Assembly (NCBI GenBank): GCA_002478865.1
Contig: DLJZ01000001.1
Span: 52,613-116,612, forward strand
Length of the DNA stretch: 64,000 nt
From: Hungatella sp. UBA7603
Lineage (GTDB): Bacteria; Bacillota; Clostridia; Lachnospirales; Lachnospiraceae
Reading direction: 5' to 3'
Part shown: positions 34,254 to 43,635 of the stretch, piece after piece
Layout of the letters: each line of letters starts with the position of its first letter
How positions within the stretch are numbered: the first letter of the stretch is position 1
Notes under the pieces: model-generated
Told to the model about the DNA's origin: nothing
Seen by the model: only the letters and a program-made list of their open reading frames with translations
The model's database searches: none
Program-made: the position numbers and the translations under genes

Positions 34254-34718
34254 TTAGTTTGTGTCTTGTCCATTAAAACAACGGAGCATGTCAATAAATG
34301 CTTCAAGGTCGGAATCTTTCCATTTAGAAATACGCTTATAAAATTCTTCTCCTTTTTCTTTAATCGCATTTGATGCCTTTTCACGACCAAGCTCTGTTAA
34401 AGATAATAGTACTCCGCGGCGATCTTCCGGATGAGTTTCACTTTTTACATAACCTAAATGTTTCAGATGAGTAACAAGGCGGCTTACAGAGCTTCTGTCC
34501 ATGGCAGTAGATTCTGCCAAAATAGTCGCATTTGCAGGACCATAAGACAGAAGCCAGCGGATGATCAGAAAGGCAGCTGGTTGTAATGTTGGATCAAATA
34601 TGGCGGCCGTTCTCATATTAAGTGCATGGGAGGCACTAATTAGTGCATTAAGTTCATTACCGAGAGCTAATTCTAGCTGACTTCGTATCGCATCTTGCTT
34701 TTGATTATTATTTTCCAT
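34254..34718 (-). CDS. MarR-family transcriptional regulator
   Basis: 154-residue winged-helix regulator; recognition helix region ATILAESTAMDRSSVSRLVTHLKHLGYV and wing HPEDRRGVLLSLTELG. It is divergent from an SDR gene, with two mirror-image 14-bp dyads between them, the usual arrangement of a MarR repressor controlling a neighbouring oxidoreductase. SD GTGAGGTAA precedes the ATG. The inducer could be an electrophile or aromatic compound, in view of the nearby DJ-1 and SDR genes. Confidence 0.9.
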   Translation of the reverse strand: MENNNQKQDAIRSQLELALGNELNALISASHALNMRTAAIFDPTLQPAAFLIIRWLLSYGPANATILAESTAMDRSSVSRLVTHLKHLGYVKSETHPEDRRGVLLSLTELGREKASNAIKEKGEEFYKRISKWKDSDLEAFIDMLRCFNGQDTN

Positions 34719-34740
34719 TATTTTACCTCACGCAAACTGT

Positions 34741-34782
34741 TTGACATATATCAAATAATTCTGTATGATTGATATATGTCAA
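34741..34782. promoter_or_regulatory. Paired MarR operators
   Basis: TTGACATATATCAA (34741-34754) and its reverse complement TTGATATATGTCAA (34769-34782), 28 bp centre to centre, lie in the divergent region. Each is itself a near-palindrome. This gives a symmetric 42-bp array. Confidence 0.75.
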
Positions 34783-34880
34783 GTATATTTTGGTTTTTGA
34801 GAAACGTCAAGTAAAAGAAATAGAGTTTAAACACAGATTAAGTTCTATTTGGTTTATTTCTAAATTTGAGGAGGATTAAT

Positions 34881-35756
34881 ATGTCTAGACAATCCATTGC
34901 AGTAATAACTGGTGCGACCAGTGGTCTTGGGCTATTGGCAGCAATTGAATTAGCCAAACGTGGAACACAACTGGTATTAACAGCCAGAAATGAAAAACGT
35001 GCAGAAATAACCAGAAATATCATAAAAGATATTGCACCGAACACGAAAGTAGACTTTTTTTACGGTGATTTGTCTCTAATGGTAGATGTAAGTAGAATAG
35101 GAAATGAAATAAAAGCAGCCTATCCCCAAATTGATATATTAGTGAACAATGCAGGACTGCATGGATTTGAACAGAGAATAACAAAAGAAGGATTTCCTGA
35201 AATGATAGCAGTTAACTATCTTGCGCCATGGTTATTAACACATACACTGTTAACTTCATTGATCAATACAAAAAATGCAAGGATTGTTATTGTAGCTTCT
35301 GAAGCATCACGCAATCATGGTGAATTAAAATTACCTGAGGATTTAACAAATACTACAGATTTTACAGACAAAGAATCCTCCATGATTTATGGAAAAACCA
35401 AGCTTCTTAATATTATGTTCACGGGGGAGTTGGGACGTCAGTTAGATGTGACTGGAGTCACTGCGAATGCGCTTGATCCAGGGTTTAATGTTACGGGTCT
35501 CGGCCGTGAGTTAGGGTTTTCTTCCGTTCTTTCTAGAATATTGAAGTTTTTGCATATAGGAGATCCACGAAAAGGAGCTGATATAATTGTTCGTTTGGCT
35601 ACAGATGCGCAGTATCAGGGAGTAACAGGAGGATATTTTAAAGTTGGTACAGGCAAGCCTATTATACCAATACATCCGGGTGACGACACTTCCATGCAGA
35701 ATGAGCTATGGAAGTCAACGGAAAATTTACTGAGACAAAGAGGTTACTTAGAGTAA
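34881..35756 (+). CDS. Short-chain dehydrogenase/reductase (retinol-dehydrogenase-like)
   Basis: 291-residue classical SDR. The cofactor motif TGATSGLG lies at residues 10-17, NNAG near 92, the catalytic Ser in VASEAS and YGKTK as YxxxK. The C-terminal extension makes it like WW-oxidoreductase/retinol-dehydrogenase SDRs. ATG 34881 has GAGGAGG 6 nt upstream and is preferred to 34866. It is probably repressed by the divergent MarR through the paired dyads. The substrate is an unknown carbonyl compound. Confidence 0.88.
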   Translation: MSRQSIAVITGATSGLGLLAAIELAKRGTQLVLTARNEKRAEITRNIIKDIAPNTKVDFFYGDLSLMVDVSRIGNEIKAAYPQIDILVNNAGLHGFEQRITKEGFPEMIAVNYLAPWLLTHTLLTSLINTKNARIVIVASEASRNHGELKLPEDLTNTTDFTDKESSMIYGKTKLLNIMFTGELGRQLDVTGVTANALDPGFNVTGLGRELGFSSVLSRILKFLHIGDPRKGADIIVRLATDAQYQGVTGGYFKVGTGKPIIPIHPGDDTSMQNELWKSTENLLRQRGYLE

Positions 35757-36017
35757 TGGCATTAATAGAAATGAATCAATGTAAGATGATACAAGAATTG
35801 GACTTACAGTTTACCCCTTATTGACAATAAGGTGATAATGACAGATCTTTAGTATCAGCAGAAAAGAGAAAAAACAATCAATCGGAACGACTTCAAGGAT
35901 GGATTTTATAAGTATTAACATAAAAATATTAATGTGTATTAATTAAAACTTAAATTGTATTAAAAACAGTTAAATGTTATACTATATTGAGTATTTGTGA
36001 AAAATGGGGGCGATGAT

Positions 36018-36656
36018 TTGAAATTAAAAAGTGATAAAACAAAAGAAGGTAGAGACATCTTTGCTGAAACTTGTTCATCCATTATCAACGGGGTAATCAT
36101 TTTTTTTTTAATATTACTAATGTTGGTATTTCCACTAATATATAATAATACATACATAGATATCTTAGTGGTTAAGTATCAATTCTATTGGGGCAGCATA
36201 GTACTTATGCTAGCATTATGTCTCGTTCTTTCTTTCAATATGTTAATCATCGATAATTTACAAAACAAGGGGAAGCACGCAAAAATACTTTTTTCCAAGC
36301 TTCACCCGAAAAAGTGGAGTAAAACATTTAGCATAACCGATGTTTCCGTTATAATTTTTTGGATCATTTTTGTAATTTCTACATTTCAGTCGGATTATTT
36401 TAGAATGGATATCTTACACTTCCATGAAAAAATTGCGACAGAAGAAAGGGATATATTTACCTCGACCATAGGTAACATTAATATATATACCGCTTATATC
36501 GCACTGGTTTTAGGTGTTTCAGCGGCTTTATTTGGATTCCTTCCGTTGATATTATTTAAAAGTAAAACCGGGATTAAGCGTTATTTATTGATGATTGCAA
36601 CATTTGGTACGGTGGTGCAATGCATTGCCTTTATCAACCAGGCCTATGCGAATTAG
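36018..36656 (+). pseudogene. Internally deleted, truncated O-antigen-ligase-like membrane protein
   Basis: About 212 residues from a TTG start (GTG 35997 is also possible). Membrane helices and the segments DVSVIIFWIIFVISTFQSDY, DYFRMDILHF, DIFTSTIGNIN.YTAY and ALFGFLPLILF..KTGIKRYL match, in order, pieces of the long (about 800-residue) Lachnospiraceae O-antigen ligase/polymerase-type proteins as I remember them. In those, some 60 residues separate SDY from DYF, and a helix pair precedes ALFG. Both are missing here in frame, and the C-terminal two thirds is absent. It could be expressed as a small membrane protein, but ligase function is unlikely. No gene was seen in 35757-36017. Confidence 0.55.
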
Positions 36657-36718
36657 CAATTCAAAAACAGTGTTATTCCATTGAAGTGTCAGATTGGAAT
36701 TTATGTGAAGGGGATGGT

Positions 36719-37711
36719 ATGGGAATGGATTATAGGTTTGCTTTTTATAAAAAAGAATATTTTGATGAAATAGAAGCGTTGATTTTAAATTCATATCAAT
36801 GGGAGAATCCCACTTATGGATTGAGTCGGTTAGAATTTACGAATGGTTTGCACCCAAAATTTTTACATTTTTCTAATGTGTGGGAGCGAACTGTTGGTGT
36901 GTATTTTCTTAATGAAACTATAATTGCTTGTGCAATCAATGAGGGAAATGATGACGGAACCGTCTTTTTCCTTTTTAGAGAGAAAAAATTTGCGGAGGAT
37001 AAAAAACTTCTAAAAGACATGATTCATTTTGCAAAAACAACCATGTCGTGTGTGAAAGATAAGAATAAAATACAACGTTTTGTTCGTATCTTGATCCCTC
37101 AATGGAATGTGACTCTATCTGAATTGGTTTTAGAAGAAGGATTTGTAAAAGAAGAGGGGGGAGAACGAATACGAATTCGTACATTTGGTGCTGATCGGTA
37201 TCCTGTTAAGTTACCAGAAGGATATACCTTTGCTGATGGCAATGAAACTCCTCCATTTTATCTGGCGAATGTACATATGGCAGCATTTAACTATAGCATT
37301 CATGATGTGCCAGATTGTGCAAATGCTTTTTCTGAAATGCGTAATGAAAAGCATTACGACCCATTCTTAGATCTCTGTATTTTAGATCCTCAGAAAAGAC
37401 CTGTAGCAATGGCAATTATATGGTATGACAAGAGAATGCCGTATTGTGAATTAGAGCCTCTTGGAGTTGCTTTTTGGGAACGGAGAAAAGGCTTGGCAAC
37501 CGCTATATTAAATGAGGCTTCCAATCGTGTGTTAGAAAAATACCCAGACTGCAAAGGCATGACTGGTGGGGATCAACCATTCTATGAGGCTACAGGATAT
37601 TATGTAACAGATCATATACCTACGTATCGCTATGATATGGAAATCTATCCATCTTGGGATGAGAGATCTTTGAAAGGGATGCCCCCAAAAGCCATCTCTT
37701 CTGATAACTAA
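36719..37711 (+). CDS. GNAT-family N-acetyltransferase
   Basis: 330-residue protein with two GNAT-like halves. The C-terminal one carries the acetyl-CoA motif region (LEPLGVAFWERRKGLATAIL, about residues 250-270), and the N-terminal one is degenerate. The frame reaches 36620, but that overlaps the preceding remnant; ATG 36719 with AAGGGGA upstream is preferred. The acceptor substrate is unknown; small-molecule amines are typical for such tandem GNATs. Confidence 0.8.
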   Translation: MGMDYRFAFYKKEYFDEIEALILNSYQWENPTYGLSRLEFTNGLHPKFLHFSNVWERTVGVYFLNETIIACAINEGNDDGTVFFLFREKKFAEDKKLLKDMIHFAKTTMSCVKDKNKIQRFVRILIPQWNVTLSELVLEEGFVKEEGGERIRIRTFGADRYPVKLPEGYTFADGNETPPFYLANVHMAAFNYSIHDVPDCANAFSEMRNEKHYDPFLDLCILDPQKRPVAMAIIWYDKRMPYCELEPLGVAFWERRKGLATAILNEASNRVLEKYPDCKGMTGGDQPFYEATGYYVTDHIPTYRYDMEIYPSWDERSLKGMPPKAISSDN

Positions 37712-37934
37712 TTAAAAGCCAGCAGTTTTCATAGGTTTCTAATCCAATTAACTGTCAGAACTAAAATATCCATTATGGGGGGGCAGATCCTAAAGTTGGG
37801 ATCATGAAGATCTAGATCATTGATTGATAGAAATTGTCATAAATACCCTCATTTTCACATAAGATTATAAGGTGAGTTATTTTATAATGTACAAGCGAAA
37901 TAACTTAAAGTAATAAAATGTGGAGGATAGTTAA

Positions 37935-38777
37935 ATGATAAGGAAAACTAAAAGCTTTAAAGCATTGATTACAGTCGTGATGGTGTGTTGTATCGTATGG
38001 ACAAATGGCATTACTGCTAAAGCTCAAAGTGTGTCTGAAACAGAACCGAATGATAGTATGGATACCGCACAGCTGATACAAGCAAATTATGAAACAGCAG
38101 CCCAGGTTGTTAACGGCAGTAGACCCAATCAATATGTAGTGAAAGGCAATACTAGTAACAATGATGAAGATTGGTATAAAGTCTATTTAAATGCTGGTGT
38201 ACAATATATTACTTGTAATGATCAGCCATTTGATTACGAAATATATAACTCCAATAATAGCCTAGTATCTTCTGGTTCCTATACAAAAAGTCGCTTATTT
38301 CCAGTAGGATATTCTTTTAGAGCCGCATCAGATGGATATTATTATGTTAAAATTAAAGGACTTACGTCGGCATCCTCAAGTTATATTCTATTGGTTGGGG
38401 GACCTACATATTCAGTTGGAACTTGTTCCGTATCTTTAGGAAGCGTAACTATGAGTGGAAAGAATGTTACAGTGCCTGCTGATTTGCGTTATAAGGGTAC
38501 AATACCAGAGGGATCTGTTGTATATGGAATATCAATGAGCGGGGTAAAAAGCAATTCAGTAAGCGGAATTACAGTGAAAAATTTAACTAGTAACAATACA
38601 GTTGTTTTGAGCAATTATTCTTGGAATAAGACTGGTCTTGCTTCTATGAATATGCCATTGAAAGGTAATTGGCAGATTAATTTTAGCTATAATAAAAATA
38701 CATCATTTACACCAAAACTTAGTTTGCTTTTTGCATATCCATTGGCTTTAGATTATGTAGATAACTTAGAGTTTTAG
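37935..38777 (+). CDS. Secreted protein with pre-peptidase C-terminal-like domain
   Basis: 280-residue exported protein with a signal peptide (residues 1-31, cleavage after AKA). TEPNDSMDTAQLI...VVKGNTSNNDEDWYKVYL is the typical opening of a PPC (bacterial pre-peptidase C-terminal) beta-sandwich, about residues 34-150. A second beta-rich, Ser/Asn-rich region follows (165-280). No catalytic domain is present, so it may be a surface or substrate-binding protein. SD TGGAGGA precedes the ATG and a terminator follows. Confidence 0.78.
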   Translation: MIRKTKSFKALITVVMVCCIVWTNGITAKAQSVSETEPNDSMDTAQLIQANYETAAQVVNGSRPNQYVVKGNTSNNDEDWYKVYLNAGVQYITCNDQPFDYEIYNSNNSLVSSGSYTKSRLFPVGYSFRAASDGYYYVKIKGLTSASSSYILLVGGPTYSVGTCSVSLGSVTMSGKNVTVPADLRYKGTIPEGSVVYGISMSGVKSNSVSGITVKNLTSNNTVVLSNYSWNKTGLASMNMPLKGNWQINFSYNKNTSFTPKLSLLFAYPLALDYVDNLEF

Positions 38778-38822
38778 TTGGTAAAAATTATTGGATCATA
38801 TTAAGTTTTAATGACATACATT

Positions 38823-38873
38823 ACCGATTCTCATTCCATTAGTAATATATATGGAGAGAATCGGTATTTTTTT
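38823..38873 (+). terminator. Intrinsic terminator after secreted protein
   Basis: Stem ACCGATTCTC (38823-38832) and GAGAATCGGT (38855-38864) followed by a T-run. Confidence 0.9.
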
Positions 38874-38886
38874 GTTTATTGTAATA

Positions 38887-38894
38887 GTACAAGT
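38887..38894 (+). repeat. 8-bp target-site duplication, left
   Basis: GTACAAGT directly before the left end of the IS66-type element; an identical copy follows the right end at 41313-41320. Confidence 0.85.
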
Positions 38895-38960
38895 GTAAGC
38901 GCCTAATTTAAGGGTGGATTTTGATCCATGTCATTTATCATTATAATTGTTATCAGGAAA

Positions 38961-39218
38961 TGCGAGCGTTTTGCAATCCGTCCAGTAACTGTTGGTCGGA
39001 AGAATTGGCTCTTTTCAGACACACCGGAAGGTGCAACAGCTAATTCACTCTATCTTACTATCGTAGAAATGGAAAAGGCATATGGCTTAAATTTCTATGA
39101 ATATCTGAAGCTCTTGTTAGAGAAACGCCCTAGTAAGGACATGTCGGATGATGATTTAGCAAAGTTTGCACCTTGGGATGAAACAATACAGAATCTTTGC
39201 AAGATCAAAATGGAGTAA
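38961..39218 (+). pseudogene. IS66 transposase C-terminal fragment (left copy)
   Basis: Reads AIRPVTVGRKNWLFSDTPEG and continues to KLLLEKRPSKDMSDDDLAKF, the end of an IS66 TnpC-type transposase. It is joined abruptly to the left terminal region near 38960; everything before the last catalytic segment is deleted. Confidence 0.85.
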
Positions 39219-39459
39219 AATGCTCGCATTCCGGAATTCTAGCAATAGGTTCCGGAATTGTTGAATTAAATCCCATTTTCATTATTTAATAAAATATGAA
39301 TTATACATCTTTGCAAAGGTCTGTACAGGACGAAGAACAAGAAAAAAGACAAGAAAAAGAAGAAAGGACTTTTCAGAAATGAATGAAAGGTTTAAAATAA
39401 ACTAAAACGAATAACCTGCTATTTTATAATTTCTATAACAGATTATTCATTTTAGATTA

Positions 39460-40347
39460 TTATTTTTTAATAATTGGCATCCAAAGCTCAGCATTTTTTG
39501 CATTGTATTTTTCAATAACAGGTCGCCCAGGTGCTTGCTCATACCCGGAATTTGGGAACCAATTTACATATAAATCATTGTAACATCTACTTATTACTAA
39601 TCTGTCTCCATCAGTTTTAGCGGTTACAACAACCCATGATGTAAGTGGTATTTCCAAAATCGTAAACTGTTCATTTACTCCGGCTTCAGGTAACTCCCAA
39701 CCATACATAAAATAATTATTTCCGGCTTCATCCCAAAAATGAATAGCCTGTAATAAATGAATTTTTGCTACATCCCACTCATCTTTCTCAATCATTTCCT
39801 GTGCGAGACCAGGAAATCCTGCTGCAATGTTTGTCGCATCATGGCTTCCATTTTCAATAACTCGGTCAGCATGTTCTGAAAATTTTTCTGTTTCCCAACC
39901 ATCCGTTTGCAAAACATCCATTCCAAATACTTTATAGGGCTGTGTTTCAATAATTCGGTACTGCATTGCTTCTACTCCTTTTAATATAAATTGAAAGGTA
40001 AGCGACGGATATGCCATTAGTGGAACACCGTCAATACGGGCTTTTGACGGCGTAACACCTTGAATCAACTGAAAGGCACGTGTAAACGACGAATGGGAAT
40101 CATAACCATACTTCAGTGCAATGTCAATTATTTTTATATCGGAATTTTGAATCTCAATAGCAGCTAATGTTATCCTTCTTCTACGAATATATTCAGATAA
40201 CGGAATGCCTATAATAGAGGAAAACATTCTTTGAAAATGATATGAAGAACATTTTGCTTTTTTTGCGACCATGTTGAAATCAATATCATTGGTCAGATTC
40301 TCTTCAATGTATTCAATTGCGCTTTCAAAGTCGTGTGAAAATGACAT
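39460..40347 (-). CDS. AraC-family regulator with GyrI-like effector domain
   Basis: 295-residue regulator of the Rob/BmrR-like combination. An N-terminal double helix-turn-helix (about residues 8-105; NDIDFNMVAKKAKCSSYHFQRMFSSIIG) is joined to a C-terminal GyrI/AraC effector-binding domain (about 128-293) that binds amphipathic drugs or peptides. SD AGGAGG precedes the ATG. It is intact and lies inside the IS66 bracket as the only complete gene, so it is probably cargo acquired with or after the transposon. Its target is not evident. Confidence 0.9.
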   Translation of the reverse strand: MSFSHDFESAIEYIEENLTNDIDFNMVAKKAKCSSYHFQRMFSSIIGIPLSEYIRRRRITLAAIEIQNSDIKIIDIALKYGYDSHSSFTRAFQLIQGVTPSKARIDGVPLMAYPSLTFQFILKGVEAMQYRIIETQPYKVFGMDVLQTDGWETEKFSEHADRVIENGSHDATNIAAGFPGLAQEMIEKDEWDVAKIHLLQAIHFWDEAGNNYFMYGWELPEAGVNEQFTILEIPLTSWVVVTAKTDGDRLVISRCYNDLYVNWFPNSGYEQAPGRPVIEKYNAKNAELWMPIIKK

Positions 40348-40500
40348 ATCAGTACCTCCTTTCTATTGAGAGTATAGCAAATAGAAAATTCATTTGCTGT
40401 TCAAATCATGCACCGTTTTGTATAATAAATAATAATTTCTAAGAATCAAATTTATTGATATTATATATTTCTAAATATAGGTAGTCAATCTAAATTGAGA

Positions 40501-41240
40501 AAAGTGTACAGCCGGACATCAATGGCGCACTGGATCATTACAGCTGGCATCGAATATATGATTACTTCCATTGGGAACTACCAAAACGCAGATTCCTTAT
40601 GATAGACGAGACTCCAATCATCCTCTATAACTAAACTCCTACGAGAGCGGGAGAAAATTCAAAACAATTCCTAAGAGGAATTAATCCAGGATTCTATCTG
40701 ATGGCCGATGCTTACCAGGGCTACAACAAAGTGAATGAAACCAACCGTTGTTGCTACTATGCACACATCAGGAGATACCTGCTGGAGGCTATCCCGAAAG
40801 GTCATGAGAAAGATTATACTCATCCGGCAGTGCAGGGGTTCTTGTACTGCAATAAGCTGTTCGAGTACGAACGAACTTATAAGGAAAAAGGTCTCTCATA
40901 TAAACAAATCGAAAATTGTCGTCTCAAGGACCAGAAACCAGTCGTTGAGGGCTTTTTAGCATGGGTAAATCAGGCCACTCCCGGAGATAATGCCAAACTG
41001 AAGAAGGCAATCGCATACATCAAAAACCGCCGAGATTTTCTGATGACCTATGTGGAAGATGGGCGGTGCAGCCCGAGCAACAATCTCAGCGAAAATGCAA
41101 TCCGACCAGTAACTGTAGGTCGCAAGAATTGGCTCTTTTCAGACACACCCTAGTAAGGACATGTCGGATGATGATTTAGCAAAGTTTGCACCTTGTGATG
41201 AAACAATCCAGAATCTTTGCAAGATCAAAATGGAGTAAAA
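40501..41240 (+). pseudogene. IS66 transposase, broken (right copy)
   Basis: Starts within the transposase (YSRTSMAHWII), shifts frame near 40560-40580 to DYFHWELPKRRFLMIDETPI, and then lacks about 30 residues before a TAA near 40630. From 40701 a long frame runs AYQGYNKV ... NNLSENAIRPVTVGRK, ending at a TAG right after LFSDTP. The SKDMSDDDLAKF tail follows after a deletion. With several breaks, transposition activity is lost. Confidence 0.88.
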
Positions 41241-41312
41241 TGCTCGCATTCCGGAATTCTAGTAAAAGGATCCGGAATTTTTTTTAGGCATACCCCGAAA
41301 TTAGGCGCTTAC

Positions 41313-41320
41313 GTACAAGT
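41313..41320 (+). repeat. 8-bp target-site duplication, right
   Basis: GTACAAGT immediately after the right inverted repeat, identical to 38887-38894. Confidence 0.85.
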
Positions 41321-41628
41321 TAATTGACGTAAGATAGATTTACGTTTGATTTTTCTTTGCTGTCAAATATTAAATATAAAAACAGAAAAAAATCTTGTTA
41401 ACCTGTGCGTTATTACTGCCAAGTTTAAGAGTAATGCCTACAGTCATAGCCTGCTTTCGATAATTGGAGTGACAGTTACAGATAGTACAACAGATGCACT
41501 CCAACGTTCTTTTTTTTAATATTTATAGTTTTTATGGATGATGGAGGAATATTGTGGTAATATAATTAATAAATATTACAAGTGTAGTATTTAGGGAATG
41601 TATAATCACATGATAGTAGGGGGTAAGT
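41321..41628. other. Intergenic gap before beta-lactamase-like gene
   Basis: 308 bp, AT-rich. Only a small ACGTAA...TTACGT dyad near 41330-41355 is noticeable. No gene or terminator was seen. Confidence 0.5.
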
Positions 41629-42651
41629 ATGAAGATATTAAAGAGTAAAAAAGAGTATTGGTGTTCACAAAAAGGTACGTGTTCAAAAAAGAGTATTATT
41701 TATTTTCTAATAATTTTAATATGCTTAAGCTGTACCGGATGTAATAAAGCAGATGATAACAACAATAAAAAGAAATCAGAAAGTATTACAACAGCGTCAG
41801 TTACTCCAACAACAATAGCTTCTCAAGATATTTCAATGGAAAAATCTACATCATCAAGTGAGGTTAGGATCAAAGACTCTACACCAAATATTCAAGAGGT
41901 TGATTATAAGGAATACTTTGACAACATGAAAGGGTGTGCTGTTTTTTTTAATAGGGATACAAGTGTATATGAGATATACAATAGAGAGTTATGTGAAAAA
42001 CGCTCATCCCCTTACTCTACCTTTAAGATAATATCTACATTAATAGGATTGGAAAATGGTGTTATAAATTCTGTGGATTCTACTATGGGGTATGATGGTA
42101 CTATTTATTCAAATGAAAAATGGAATGCAGATTTAAATTTAAAGAATGCTTTTAAAGAATCATGTGTATGGTATTATAAAAAGGTCATTGACCGTATAGG
42201 ACAAAACAAAGTTCAAAAATGGCTTGATGAATTGGACTATGGAAATAGAGATATAAGTCAATGGAATGGAAATGGAACGAATTCATTCCCATTATTAAAT
42301 GGATTTTGGTTAGATTCATCATTAGAGATATCGCCAATGGAACAGGTAGATATCCTAGCAAAGATTCTTGAGAATAGGACTGCTTTTTCTGAGAAAAATA
42401 TTAATATTCTTAAAGATGTGATGTTGATTCAGAAGGATTCCAATGTTACTGTTTATGGAAAAACAGGCGCAGGTAAAAGTATTAGTGCAGGGAATATTGC
42501 CAATGGTTGGTTTGTAGGAATGTTTGAAAGTGACAATGGAACATACTATTTTGCAGTACGTTTAACTGACGATAAAGAAAAGGGTGTATCGGGACTTAAA
42601 GCAAAAGAAATAGCACTGAATATAGTATATAAGCATTATGCAAATCAGTAA
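41629..42651 (+). CDS. Class D beta-lactamase-like lipoprotein
   Basis: 340-residue exported protein. A hydrophobic signal ends in lipobox LSCTGC (about residues 33-38), so it is membrane-anchored outside. A Ser/Thr-rich linker (45-90) precedes the serine-enzyme domain with all class D motifs: STFK (Ser130, Lys133), SCV (from Ser178), YGN (Tyr204-Asn206) and KTG (from Lys278). The same domain occurs in BlaR1/MecR1 sensors, but the four-helix receptor and protease parts are missing, so an enzyme is favoured. Class D enzymes are known in clostridia and bacilli. The SD is weak and Gly-rich (GGGGG). No regulator is adjacent. Confidence 0.85.
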   Translation: MKILKSKKEYWCSQKGTCSKKSIIYFLIILICLSCTGCNKADDNNNKKKSESITTASVTPTTIASQDISMEKSTSSSEVRIKDSTPNIQEVDYKEYFDNMKGCAVFFNRDTSVYEIYNRELCEKRSSPYSTFKIISTLIGLENGVINSVDSTMGYDGTIYSNEKWNADLNLKNAFKESCVWYYKKVIDRIGQNKVQKWLDELDYGNRDISQWNGNGTNSFPLLNGFWLDSSLEISPMEQVDILAKILENRTAFSEKNINILKDVMLIQKDSNVTVYGKTGAGKSISAGNIANGWFVGMFESDNGTYYFAVRLTDDKEKGVSGLKAKEIALNIVYKHYANQ

Positions 42652-42957
42652 ACTATAAAACTTGAACATTAGTATAGCGTAAAAAAAATTAAGTTTACTG
42701 GCTCTGTTATATATTAAATCGTGTATTGGTATAAATCAAAAACTCTTCGGATGACAGGAAGATATGATACCAATATGTGTAAAAATATGATAAGATAGAA
42801 GTACCAAATAAATTTTATTTTCCTTGAACGATGAAGATTAAGTTTTTTCGTTAATATTTTAAGGAATTCCGCATAATATCCTTGAATTATTATAAAATAA
42901 AAGACAATGGTGCATGGAACATTACATTTTAATCTTAAATAAAAGGAGGATTTTACT
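42652..42957. other. Intergenic gap with 9-bp inverted repeat
   Basis: 306 bp without a gene. TATTGGTAT (42724-42732) and ATACCAATA (42767-42775) form a dyad with a 34-nt loop and no T-run. Nothing else was recognised. Confidence 0.4.
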
Positions 42958-43305
42958 ATGAACAAGTATATATTCAATGATTATTTTACAGAGCCTGAGG
43001 GTAAAATTGCAAAACGTATGCTTTTTAAAAGCGACGATGTAATTGCTTTTGTTTTAAACATTGCGAAAGGTGAAATACTCCCAGGGCATACACATATGGA
43101 ATCAACTCTTTTTTTGCAGGTTATGGAGGGGAATGCTAAGGTTGTCACGGATGGCAATGAGACTTTGTTGCAGACGGGGGAATTGATGCAAGTGGATGGG
43201 CAGGAAAGCTTACAGGTTATAAACGTAGGGGAAGCTGTTTTACGTCTTTATGTTACAATTTCACCTATGGGTTCAGAGGCTTTTGCGACAGATGCAAATG
43301 TTTAA
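42958..43305 (+). CDS. Small cupin-domain protein
   Basis: 115-residue single-domain cupin. Motif 1 appears as PGHTHMESTLFLQVMEGNAKVV (about residues 42-63) with two His as metal ligands; motif 2 is degenerate. It is cytosolic and could be a sensor or enzyme; the family is too broad to assign a reaction. SD AAAGGAGGA precedes the ATG and a terminator follows, so it is monocistronic. Confidence 0.85.
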   Translation: MNKYIFNDYFTEPEGKIAKRMLFKSDDVIAFVLNIAKGEILPGHTHMESTLFLQVMEGNAKVVTDGNETLLQTGELMQVDGQESLQVINVGEAVLRLYVTISPMGSEAFATDANV

Positions 43306-43403
43306 TGACTTATATAGTTTCTTCTATATAAAAGACTTTTATTTACCTTTATAACATTTATAGAAATAAAGGGGGATATGTTATCCTCAAAGCTTTATAA
43401 ACG

Positions 43404-43430
43404 AAAGCCCTCATATCGATGAGGGCTTTT
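43404..43430 (+). terminator. Intrinsic terminator after cupin gene
   Basis: Perfect stem AAAGCCCTCAT (43404-43414) and ATGAGGGCTTT (43419-43429), 4-nt loop, T-run. The rest of the 43306-43635 gap shows nothing. Confidence 0.93.
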
Positions 43431-43635
43431 TTAGATGGGAACATTTATCTTTACCAATTAAGGTGATCAGTGATTTGTATTGTAAATCAACAGCGTGATA
43501 ACTTAATTCGAAATCATAAGAAGATTTAGAACTTCGAAGAATAATTACTAAAAAACTCACAATGATCTGTGGATAGGAGTGATGTAAGCGTATAGGGCAC
43601 TTTGATACCTAATAATTAAAAGGCTGAAAAAAACT

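Larger units (their letters stand above)
38895..41312. mobile_element. Decayed IS66-family element or composite with AraC cargo
   Basis: The left end begins GTAAGCGCCTAATTT (38895-38909), and the right end is its inverted copy finishing at 41312. Both are flanked by the 8-bp duplication GTACAAGT, the IS66-family length. Inside are a C-terminal transposase piece (38961-39218), an intact AraC gene on the minus strand (39460-40347), and a larger but broken transposase piece (40501-41240). The two transposase pieces share the same tail (CTCGCATTCCGGAATTCTAG), so two IS66 copies are represented. Each has lost its inner end, as in a collapsed composite transposon. 39233-39459 and 40348-40500 hold no gene. 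Confidence 0.85.

Noticed and set aside
41629..42651. BlaR1/MecR1-type sensor instead of beta-lactamase
   Set aside because: The N-terminal helix bundle and zinc protease domain are missing and a lipoprotein signal takes their place.
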